Origin: Phallusia fumigata
Lineage: Eukaryota > Chordata > Ascidiacea > Phlebobranchia > Ascidiidae
DNA: 23,372 bases
Assembly: GCA_008931825.1 (NCBI GenBank)
Contig: QXVZ01022201.1
Location: 1 to 23,372, forward strand
Direction: 5' to 3'
Shown here: piece after piece, positions 10,288 through 23,372 of the stretch
Position numbering within the stretch: position 1 is the stretch's first letter
Layout of the letters: each line of letters starts with the position of its first letter
Notes under the pieces: model-generated
What the model saw: only the letters and a program-made list of their open reading frames with translations
Database searches by the model: none
What the model was told of the DNA's origin: nothing
Position numbers and translations under genes: made by a program

Positions 10288-11594
10288 ACCCGCCGACCCG
10301 CGCGTTTCAAGTTGCCACTGAGTGGCGCCTGGCGTCGAGGCGTCTCGTTAGACTCGAACTCTTAGCGGTGGCGTATTTTTCTTTGGCGGTTGTTGGAGCC
10401 TAGGGTGAGATTTCCACATCCGATTTTGTTTTCCTACGTGACTAGGGCCGGGCAACGGGAGGGCCAGGGGGGCAATTACACCCCCTCTATGGCCAGGATA
10501 AACTTAATTCTGCGACAAGAGTTCAACTCGTTTTATGTTTAAAACGCCTTTGGGTGAACGGTTTGTTTTTCAACCATAAAACATTCCGAAAAACACTTTC
10601 ACTAACCAACTTAAAGTCAATAATAAAGTTTGTTTTTCAATGAACTGTTTTAAAAAAGAGACCTATAAATCAAAGACAACAAAATATCTTAGCTTTACCA
10701 TATTTTATCCCCCAAAAAACAACAACAAAAACGTGTTTAATCTCAACCCTCAAACGACCATTTTACTACAAAACCTTACTTCCAGACAAGCAGACCCCTA
10801 CCACAGACAGAGTACGGATCCCCATCATTCAGGGACCTGGCGTAACCTCTCGGTCGTTACGAGGCGACTGGTTGCGTTTTGAAAGCGCTAAGGACTCTTG
10901 TGCAGAGGATAAGAGCAAAGGACTGTATCGCTTTTATCAAAACAATTCCGTGACGATTAAAATACGAGTTATGACGGCTGGTGGTTACCTTTGCTGGCTA
11001 CTAAAGGATATTTGAGTATCGCAACACGAAAGAAATCCGTTTACTGATAAGTTACGCTGGTAAAAAATCTAGCAATTGCTTGTAATGTTTCTTATGTTGG
11101 GTGGAATGCTCGAATTGGAATGTTTAGAAATGTGATTTTTAAATGTTTTGAAATTCTCTTTCGTTTTGAGACTATGTGTGATATAAACAGAAGAAAACTT
11201 TAAAATCAAGAGAAAAGCTTCCAGGTCAAGATTAAAAAAAACCTAATAAACTCTTTAGGTGGTTTTGGTTTTCCAAAAAGCATATTGCAAAACAGAACTT
11301 GCCATTAACCTATTTACGTATTTTTTCTTTTCAATAGTTCCACAAACCACAGGTTTGAACTGGAACACCAAACGAAATCCAAAAGCCTACAAAACAGAAA
11401 CCAACATAGGAACAACAACAAAAGTACGTTAAACTTTTCACGATACTTAAACTACACTTAACGTTACAATCCGAGGCAAAATTAAACTGGATAGTTTCAA
11501 CTCATGAGCAACACATCAAAGGTTTCTGAAATAACTCGCTCCAACTAAGGGCCGTCGCCCACAGCAACCAAGTGCGTCACAGTCATGCGCTTTA
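10288..11594. other. Non-coding stretch between two CRE/E-box islands
   Basis: Apart from the G-rich tract and hairpin at 10445-10494, nothing is recognised. A minus-strand ATG ATG near 10826 opens a 16-codon hydrophobic peptide ending at a donor-like GTAAGG, but this is too short to call. The remainder is AT-rich with A-runs. Confidence 0.4.
10445..10494 (+). other. G-quadruplex motif with adjoining GGCCA/TGGCC hairpin
   Basis: Five G-tracts of three or more (10445-47, 10450-52, 10457-59, 10461-63, 10467-72) with loops of 1-4 bases meet the usual intramolecular G-quadruplex pattern. GGCCAGGGGG (10462-10471) also faces CCCCC (10481-10485) and TGGCC (10490-10494), so a hairpin is an alternative fold. 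The phrase CCAGGGGGGCAATTACACC resembles termini of hAT-like elements in marine animals; this is an inference from general knowledge. Confidence 0.5.
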
Positions 11595-11624
11595 TGACGT
11601 CACGTGAGGGGGAGGGGGAGGAGG
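11595..11624 (+). promoter_or_regulatory. Fused CRE and E-box followed by G-runs
   Basis: TGACGTCA (11595-11602) overlaps CACGTG (11601-11606), immediately followed by GGGGG, GGGGG, GG and GG (11608-11624). Overlapping CREB/ATF and bHLH sites next to a G-rich tract look like a compact regulatory element. No gene start is established beside it. Confidence 0.35.
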
Positions 11625-14132
11625 TGCAGGTTGGCAAGCACCAGGTCATAATATTCGGTAAAGGCAAATGAAAAGAAAACTCTCTTTGAATCCGACTGGC
11701 TCTACGGCCCTTTGTTTTACCAACAAACCTCCAGCTCTCGACATTCCTGTTCTATGCCGCCACTGTATCTATGGCTCAAGCATAACCTGCCTTCACTATG
11801 TGGAGTTTTATGAACGAAAAGATTGAGTTTGACTAACTGACGCAGGTGTGGCAAGTGACTGGTGTTATGAAACGCGAATATGAAGATCGCCGGGTTTCGT
11901 AATACTGAAGGGTGACTGGACTTCTTATGTATCAATTTGTCAGTTTGGTACGAGCAAAACATAAACGCAATGATATTTTATGTTCTTTGTACATAGAATT
12001 ATTTAGATCCAGATTTTTTCAAAACAAAACCACGTATTGTAATCGTGAATTTACAAAATTGCGCTATACTTTATAATATCGTCATTTAGCAAAAGAAAAA
12101 ATAACATCTTCACTGGTTGCCTTTGGGCTGCCAATAAAAAATATAACTCATTTTAAAACACATTGAAAAAAAACCATCAAAGAACAAATTGGTAAATATG
12201 AAAGCTGCTTAAACCAATATCAAGGTATAACACAACTTTCTACACGTCTGTAACAAATTTCACGTTTTTCTTATACCCTTAACCTCGTAAACAATATGAA
12301 ATGAAAATTAAACCGTCTTTACCACGTTTTACGCCACTCATATATAACTGACAAGTCAAAACCAGTGAAATAAATTTGGTTTTCAGTCGAAATTTGATTC
12401 TTGCGCTACTGGAAATCGCCTTGGGGTTCGTAGACCTAAATCGGTGCGAATTAAATCCGAGATGAAGAGTTAAACTTTATATCGTTGATATTTTTCTGTG
12501 ATTTCAAATTGTCCTGATGCAAAGTTTTCCCGCCAAAATGAGAGCATTAAAACAACTAATATTGTATAAAGTAAAAATATAACTATTTAAACAAAATTTA
12601 CGATTTTAGGAGTTCTAATGATACACAAACAAGTAATTTAATAATGGCAAAAATGTAGAAAATGTTATGCCCTACTCAAACACATTGGCGTGTTTATTCA
12701 TAATTAAACTTACAATAGATGTTGCGAAATCTTTGAACACGTTTTGCGATTCCCTACAAAAAATAAACCTTCATGTTAACGTTCTTGTATGTTGCGTTTG
12801 TAGTGAAATAAAACTATGTTGTAGACGCATAAAATATACAAAATAAAGTTTACTTGCTAGTACAAAGCTTAGGTTGTCCTTATTGTTCTTTAAACGAAAA
12901 TCTTTTTCACTTCGTAACATTTAAACTTCGAATCTAAATCATTAACATTTTTATACATCACCACTTGCTAAATATCACTGAGAAATGCTGCTATACCCTA
13001 AAACGGCATCTGAACCACTTTACCTCTTATCAGGATTTAATTACAAACAATAAATCCCACAACATGTAAAAAAACTATTAACCAATGACTATCACAACAA
13101 AAACCTACAGTTTTGTATTCTAGGAAAGTAACCACAGCAGTTAACCCTCTTTCACCTAGAAAACCTGCCATTTCACTTGCAGCGCAATGTGACCTGTACA
13201 AGGCACAGTCACCACATGCAGACGTTACACTATAAACACATGCCAAGTCGTGTGGTACAATCACGCGAAGCGCGAGCGCACCAAGTGGGCGTTTTGCAAT
13301 AACCACATACATCAAGACGGGTTATTTACCACGGAGGCAAAATGAGGACTTTTTTGTTTAGAGACGTACAAATTTGTGTGAATATCGGAAAAGATAACTT
13401 ACTTTTTTGCTGTGCAATTTTTATGTTGCGATTAAAAAAGAAATAAATGGATATTGCCGTGTTTAACAATCAGTGGTTTAAGGTTTGAACACGTTTTGTT
13501 GGTATTAACTGTTAAAGTATGTGTAATGGTGGCCGTGTATTAATGAAAACGTTGTGGCTGACCAAAAAGCATGTAAGAACAAGGAAGTCTTGATAAAATT
13601 TCATTTCACATTTAGACAACTGGAAATTACCAATTATTTTAACCAATTATTTCATAATATGTAATTAATAAAGAACAATATGTAACTAATAAAAACAACT
13701 TGGACTCAGTGACAGTCATTATTAAAGCAAAGTTGGAGATGCGACCGCCAACAGCATAAAGGTTGTGTGCCTGTGTTTGAAAGAATTTGATTTATGCAGG
13801 TCCGCTGATTGCCTCAAACGCACGGCGAGTTTTGTTCGGAAAATCAAAAACCAGCAGCACATTGCTACTACCTCGCGCTACACAGTATCTACAACGTTTG
13901 TGTGTACTTACAACTCAAAGAAAAACGTGTTTTTCACGTTGAGTCAAATTTCGGGCCCAAATACTCCAGGAAACAAATTTGTTTTTGCACAACTTTGAAC
14001 ATTACGTGACCAACATTTTTATGAAGTTTTAAACTTAATAAAACCAGTTATACCTAAGGTATTCATAATCATAACGAACAAATACTAAGTTAATCAGGTT
14101 ACATGTTACTAATTTGTAGTAGTATTATGCAA
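11625..14132. other. Non-coding AT-rich stretch
   Basis: No recognised gene, RNA or transposon. Minus-strand frames at 11717-11962 and 13037-13315 and plus-strand frames near 13765-14009 show no known motif. The 13160-13310 patch is GC-richer and could be an old repeat. Confidence 0.4.
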
Positions 14133-14304
14133 CCGGCTGTACCCCGTCAGTTTGTGCGGTCGGTTGCGATTCTACGGCAGAACACACCCAGTACATTTCA
14201 ACCATCTTTCAAACAACAGGACACTTAACCAGATCACCCATGGCATTTTTGGTGTCCTTGCTGTTTTAAAAAACCTATCAACGATGACAAATTGATGAAA
14301 TGAC
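14133..14304 (+). repeat. Dispersed repeat, copy 1
   Basis: This segment matches 20502-20662 in the same orientation. Shared blocks include GCGGTCGGTTGCGAT, CTACGGCAGAACA, CAGTACATTTCAA, ACAGGACACTT and CCCATGG. The copies differ by many substitutions and small indels, so they are old relatives. The second copy lies inside a kinase-gene intron, as expected of an interspersed element. No coding capacity. Confidence 0.7.
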
Positions 14305-15469
14305 AATGCAAACAAATTTGATTTGACTATTGCTACCTGGACGTTTAGCGTTTTTCAAATACATTTCCTCTAAAGCCGTTCGCAATAAAGGTGTGGTGCT
14401 TTTTGTCCGCTATCCAAACCATTTTATATGTCCGCAACAATCATGCCCCTTGAATAATTCCGAAGTCAGGTTTGTAAGATACCGCCTATACACATTTGAA
14501 TCCTAAAAAGGAATTAATTTGTTCACCTCTTTATTCACTTGGTCGTTGGATCACCGATTTAGCCCATTCCAACCTTCGAAGTTGGTCAACAAGGCTTGAT
14601 TAGAATAAACAGGGCGTCGGTGCAAACGGCAACCAACATCCACAAAGCTACAAAAATTATGCTTTCGGAATCTCTTGATATCGATTCCACACCAGCCCAG
14701 CCACTTGGACCGAACCAGTGCACCATCTTCGGTGAAAGCCCTTTTAACGCTAACAGCAAATTTGTGTGTTTTGACATTCGCCAACAAATTTCCGTTTGTG
14801 GTGCGCACGCCCTCCCCGTACGTTACTATACCGCAGCAAAAGGATTTGTTAGTCTTCTGTTGTACTACACGAAAGTTAGGTTACTAACTCGTAAGAAATA
14901 AGATCCAGTGTAAAAAAATGGGCTGTAGAGTCACGCCTTACTATCATCAGAAATCTTTTTAGGCAAAAAAATCTTTTTAGGCGTCCCTATTCACAACTAA
15001 ACCTGTTTCTTGCGTCACAATTTTAAAAGCTATGGATTCTACATAGGATTGTTTTTCGTGCACCTGCTACACAACCATGATACCAACAATGATAAATCGT
15101 TTACTTCAAAATCTTCTGTGCATTCTGTGCAATTGGGTGCTGCTATAGGTTCTTTTGCGACTTGCGAGTATGACGTATAGATGAACTGACTGTAGATCAC
15201 AAGTCCCAACAGCGAACACAACATCGTTTAAGCTGATCAACACCTCAAACATGTACTTGTCTTGCACACTCAATGTTTTTCAGACCATGTCACCGAAAGG
15301 TGTATCCACAACCGAAACACAATAACACATGTGCCGTTTCGAACTTTCAAATTCGATCAACCAGATCTTGGTGTAACGTTTACAGAGTTTTTTAAACTTT
15401 TTTGATGCGACGCCTGTGGTGACAAAAGTTAGTTGGACTTTTAATGCACCCTTTAACCACTCTATACAA
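14305..15469. other. Non-coding stretch, no recognised gene
   Basis: Overlapping frames on both strands at 14551-14901 reach 101 codons (plus strand, 14596-14901) in a GC-richer patch. The peptide has no recognisable motif, and the two strands are equally open. It is left uncalled. Confidence 0.4.
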
Positions 15470-15539
15470 CAGACCTGGGCATTGTACGCCCCCCGGTCAT
15501 ATGCGGCCCTTTGGTTGACTCTGACTGCCCCGGGAAGGC
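15470..15539 (+). mobile_element. hAT-like transposon terminus fragment
   Basis: The stretch starts CAGACCTGGGCATTGTACG and continues CCCCCCGGTCATATGCGGCCC. This follows the layout of many hAT-family termini, which run CAGGGGTGGGCAA, then TACGGCCC, then CCGCATGCGGCCC. Only one end is visible; no matching inverted terminus, transposase frame or 8-bp target duplication was identified. It is read as a truncated non-autonomous copy. Confidence 0.45.
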
Positions 15540-17148
15540 TAATTTGGAATTACAAAGTAATTTGATGGACTAAGTGCCATTTTTGTAAGGCAACCTCACA
15601 TTTTATTTGCTTAGCCATAACGTATACGTCTACCAGCTTGTCGAAATAAAGCTATTAACTGTATTTCAAACAGAAATTTAGCTTATATTATGCAGAGTTA
15701 AGTGGAGGTCTTTCTTTCCCCCCCACTATATTTTGTCTATCATGGCCTCATGAAAAAATTAATTGCCAACTCCTCTATACACGGTGAGTTCACCTGGTGT
15801 GCCAAGTTACAAAGCCCAACGGCATGGAAAATTTATTCACGATACACTCTATTAGATGGGAGCAAAAAAAGATGGACAAAAGCAACCGAAGAGATAGTGC
15901 AAGAGGCATTAAGGGCACAAAAAACACATGACAGGCACAGCAATACATAAGACTGCAGACGATGCTGGAAAATCTTATCAGGACGGATATTCCTTGAACT
16001 TATTGCTTTTGGTTTGTGAATGCGGTCAAAGTTTAAATGTTGAACTTGGCGTGACGTTGTTTTACGGCAAAGAATTTTGGTGGAGATTGCCAGAAGGAAG
16101 CAATGTCTAGTTCTGTAAAGCTTGTTTTAGGCCTGTAGAGAGAAAAATAGGTAGGGATTTTTGAAGACCAATACGTAACACTTTTGTTGCTAATAAATGG
16201 CGAACACAGCAACAAAATTGAGTTGGTTCTAAAATTTCGATTTCATCAGTTCAACTAAACAGGTTTTTAATGTTGACTAAAACTTCAACATTCGCAGCGA
16301 ATTCAAACACTTGTTTTTTAAAAACAGTTTTTAGTTATTGCGTTAAGTTTAGGAAGACCATATATGTTAAAAACATGACACATTATGTAGACCTTTGGGA
16401 TATGCTCAAATTGCTACTGGAATTTTGTTACGTATACCGGTTTTTCTTTGATAATTACCAATTTTGGGTGGTTAGTGTAATCGACTTTCGAAAAATTCAG
16501 AAAACCGTACGGTTGTGAGAAAAACTATGCGGTTTCGTGTCGTAAGACACATTCCTATTGCATGGCGCTGTGCACGGGAACGACAAAATGGCATACAAAC
16601 AGCACAAAAGGAAAATGCATAATCTTTACGTTATGGAAGAGATGAGTTGGTTTGCTACGTGGGAACAAATGAAACCGAATAAAATCGACGATTAAAAAAT
16701 TCTAAACCAATTAATTTTAGACCAACAAGAGGTGTTGCAAAATATCACGCAGAGCGTTTGGTGTCAACAGGGACTTCAAATAAATTGACAGTGTAAAGTT
16801 AGTATGCCTATACAGCTTTGGGAAAAGCGGTTTGGTTTCAGATTGGAAAACTAGTGCATTTCACCTTTTTCTTTGATAGTTACAACAGCATGCTTAGGGT
16901 AATAAGAAAGTGGAAATGATGTTTCCGGATTTGCTTCACTTTCAATACGTTGGGCTTTCGGTCGATTTTGTTTGTAGTGACGTCACACAATGGAAAAGGA
17001 AGAATAAGAAACAAACAATTAAGTTATTTTGCCGCTTTTTGCTCTCGAACACTTCGGGAAATGAAAAGGGACGCAGCTAAAACCTTGAGGACGCTGGAAA
17101 CGATAAATGGTTGATACTGGTTACCTTCTGGTACATATGGTGTTTATG
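15540..17148. other. Non-coding stretch, no recognised gene
   Basis: Open frames at 15702-15950 (plus), 15928-16110 (plus), 16033-16215 (minus) and 16270-16518 (plus) have no recognised domain and no clear exon structure. One perfect CRE lies at 16978-16985. Confidence 0.4.
16978..16985. promoter_or_regulatory. Isolated CRE (TGACGTCA)
   Basis: A perfect palindromic CREB/ATF site in AT-rich DNA. There is no adjacent promoter evidence; it is listed because such sites are over-represented in this window. Confidence 0.25.
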
Positions 17149-18363
17149 ATTTGGTTTGCAAAGGAAAAACCAATAATTTCTTTTTTTACACTTATCAAGT
17201 TNATTTGGTTTGCAAGGAAAAACCAATAATTTCTTTGTTTACACTCAAGTTAAAAAAGGAATTGACATCAAATGGTTTGTAAATTGGCAAAATATTGTCA
17301 GATTGGGTACCAACGTTTGACAACAAATAAGCAGGACTTTTGTTTTGAGATGGGTATAACCCCCCCAAAAAATTACAAACTCAAAATTCAGGATCATATT
17401 AATGCATAATACTCCACATTTTGTTTAAGATAACATCTTAAGGTTTTTTCCTGCTTATTTAGGGTGATTAAATTTTTACTATGCATTCGTCCCATTCTGA
17501 AAGCTGGAACAATGGTCGATATGAAAGAAAACAGAGAAATGGCGAGGAAAGGAAATATAAAGTACTAGATAACAAAGATTTTGTTCAATAACGACTTGAA
17601 AGAAAGAACGCTACGATAAAAATGCTGTTTTTGCCGTAAAATCGAAAACGCCAAAAATAGACAGTGACTAAAAAAGGCCCCAAAGAATTTTCAACCCAAA
17701 ACATAAAAGCGAATTTGGAAGCAAAACCATTTTTCGCACGTTTTTTCTGTAAAAAATTATTTTTTGCTCTAATTAGTAAANATTTGGTTTGCAAAGGAAA
17801 AACCAATAATTTCTTTTTTTACACTTATCAAGTTAAAAAGGAAATTGACATCAAATGGTTTGTAAATTGGCAAATATTTTCAGATTGGGTACCAACGTTT
17901 GACTACAAATAAGCAGGACTTTTGTTTTGAGATGGGTATGACCCCCAAAAAATTACAAACTCAAAATTCAGGATCATATTAATGCATAATACTCCACATT
18001 TTGTTGAAGATAAGATATCTTAAGGTTTTTTTCCTGCTTATTTAGGGTGATTAAATTTTTACTATGCATTCGTCCCATGCTAAAAGCTGGAACAATGGTC
18101 GATATGAAAGAAAACAGAGAAATGACGAGGAAAGGAAATAGAAAGTACTAGATAACAAAGATTTTGTTCAATAACGACTTGAAAGAAAGAACGCTACGAT
18201 AAAAATGCTGTTTTTGCCGTAAAATCGAAAACGCCAAAAATAGACAGTGACTAAAAAAGGCCCCAAAGAATTTTCAACCCAAAACATAAAAGCGAATTTG
18301 GAAGCAAAACCATTTTTCGCACGTTTTTTCTGTAAAAAATTATTTTTTGCTCTAATTAGTAAA
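17149..18363. repeat. Two near-identical ~580-bp copies across N joints
   Basis: Segment 17203-17780 recurs at 17782-18363 with scattered substitutions and 1-3 base indels. The first 53 bases also occur at 17149-17201. Ns sit at 17202 and 17781. The divergence is on the scale of two alleles of a highly heterozygous animal, so this is probably one locus assembled twice. It is AT-rich and non-coding. Confidence 0.85.
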
Positions 18364-18432
18364 TTTTCCTATTGTGCGTGAAATTTAAAAAAATTCAATG
18401 GACCCATGTTTTCGAAATAACCAAGTGAAAAA

Positions 18433-18654
18433 CTACTTTTTATAAAATACAATAACATTTTTGTCCAAAGTAGTTTTGCGAGCGAGTACTGTCAAACACG
18501 TCGTTATTTTCCTTTTCCTTTGTCCAAAAACATCAAAAGTCCCAGACATCTTGTTCCACAGACGAGGTACTATAAAGCGACCAGGAATTTTTTCACATCC
18601 GAATGTCGTTTTGAACACTTGAAAAAGTTTTCCGTTTTGCTGATAGCGTGACAA
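18433..18654 (-). pseudogene. Possible non-LTR retrotransposon RT-end relic
   Basis: A 73-codon minus-strand frame contains GRFIVPRLWNKM followed by a Lys/Arg-rich stretch. Many animal LINE ORFs end with a pattern of the type R-F-x-V-x-x-P-x-L-W-N-x-(L/M) followed by a basic segment. The resemblance is limited to this short motif, no upstream reverse-transcriptase core is visible, and chance cannot be excluded. Confidence 0.2.
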
Positions 18655-18715
18655 TCAACTTAACTTGCTCGGTGCGTGGTTAGTGAAACACAAAAGCGGC
18701 TTCAGTATTTTCCAG

Positions 18716-18893
18716 TGCAGAAATTTCCCGGGCGTCATATTATAGATCGGCCCATACGGAGGGAATGTTTCTCAACCTTCAATATCTTCGACGGCTTTTG
18801 CTAACAGGAACTGACATGAAAGAAGGGCTGGAACTTTCTTCTGATGCATTGGGACATCATAGGAGCTTTGGGGGTAACCGAATAATTCGATTT
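18716..18893 (+). CDS. Exon-like open frame with splice borders, unknown product
   Basis: The frame is bounded by an acceptor-like TATTTTCCAG (ending 18715) and a consensus donor, CGATTT|GTAAGT, at 18893/18894. It is open throughout in the frame encoding GMFLNLQYLRRLLLTG and ending GGNRIIRF. The segment is GC-richer than its surroundings. The Leu-spaced run recalls a leucine-rich repeat but is too short to classify. It would belong to a plus-strand gene converging tail-to-tail with the kinase gene; no partner exons were identified. Continuing through the donor, the frame stops 16 codons later. A transposon-derived frame is an alternative reading. Confidence 0.3.
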
Positions 18894-19190
18894 GTAAGTT
18901 TCCGAAACCCAGATCGATTCTTAACATTGCACAGTTCGGAGTAAGCTCTTAATCAATATATTTTCAACTAAAACAAAAAAAGAGAAAAAGGAAGAAGGCT
19001 ATTTCCCATTTTTTCGCCAGTTTCTCGTCTATTGCTAATAAACCGAAACCCAACCAATAGCCCCAAAAGGCTTTTACTTGACAGCCCCCAGAACAGCCCC
19101 TCAGCCCCAACGCGGGGTCAGCGCTGACAGTTTACCCCCAATTCGTCATTGGGCGATGGTGCTTTCCCCATCGGTGACGTGGACATTACG
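18894..19190 (-). other. Probable 3' UTR and downstream of the kinase gene
   Basis: Downstream of the stop at 19191-19193 there is no canonical AATAAA or ATTAAA on the minus strand in the next several hundred bases. A weak variant, AATATA, lies at 18957-18962, about 230 bases past the stop, and could serve as the poly(A) signal. Confidence 0.3.

Positions 19191-23372
<4,182 letters not shown>

Noticed and set aside
14596-14901. 101-codon plus-strand open frame
   Set aside because: Open on both strands with no recognisable domain and no clear exon borders; probably chance in a GC-richer patch.
15702-15950. 82-codon plus-strand frame with a donor-like GTGAGT inside
   Set aside because: No homology recognised, and the internal donor would split it without an identifiable partner.

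Overview
The window is animal nuclear DNA: AT-rich (visibly over 60 % A+T), with small exons, canonical GT-AG introns and long non-coding stretches. The only gene recognised with confidence is the 3' part of a MAP3K2/3 (MEKK2/3)-type protein kinase gene on the minus strand (23372 down to 19191). Compact introns (75 bp to about 1.3 kb), a chordate-like MEKK2/3 sequence, and heterozygous-looking duplicate blocks separated by single N characters suggest a highly polymorphic invertebrate chordate, with a Ciona-like tunicate as best guess. The species is inference and was not tested.

Layout. 1-2196: no recognised gene; one transposon-like module (276-314) and an 85-bp assembly duplication. 2205-2863: a candidate first coding exon on the minus strand with a TATA box, a 581-bp open frame, a hydrophobic signal-like segment and a consensus splice donor; its other exons would lie beyond the left edge or are not recognised. 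2870-3831: non-coding, with a palindromic hairpin. 3832-7334: a block present two to three times across three N joints, most likely unmerged haplotype or contig overlaps. 7335-15469: non-coding, with an E2F-type inverted pair, an element holding TGATGATG...CGAAAC modules, two CRE plus E-box islands with G-rich tracts, and a dispersed repeat copy. 15470-18363: a hAT-like terminus and another N-joined duplicate block. 18364-19190: tail-to-tail zone with a possible retrotransposon relic and an exon-like plus-strand open frame.

19191-23372: the kinase gene. Six complete coding exons plus a tentative 10-bp edge fragment join in frame and encode the kinase domain from the alphaC helix to the stop codon. 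The ATP-binding glycine loop and the catalytic lysine lie beyond the right edge. The introns carry interspersed repeats that recur elsewhere in the window.

The most interesting non-genic signals are (i) the recurring TGATGATG...CGAAAC...AATAAA module, twice in head-to-head pairs, which resembles a hammerhead-ribozyme core or a Penelope-type element tail; (ii) six perfect TGACGTCA sites where chance predicts less than one; and (iii) the pattern of N-joined duplications, which should be resolved before any copy number here is trusted. No clearly new biological system could be shown.
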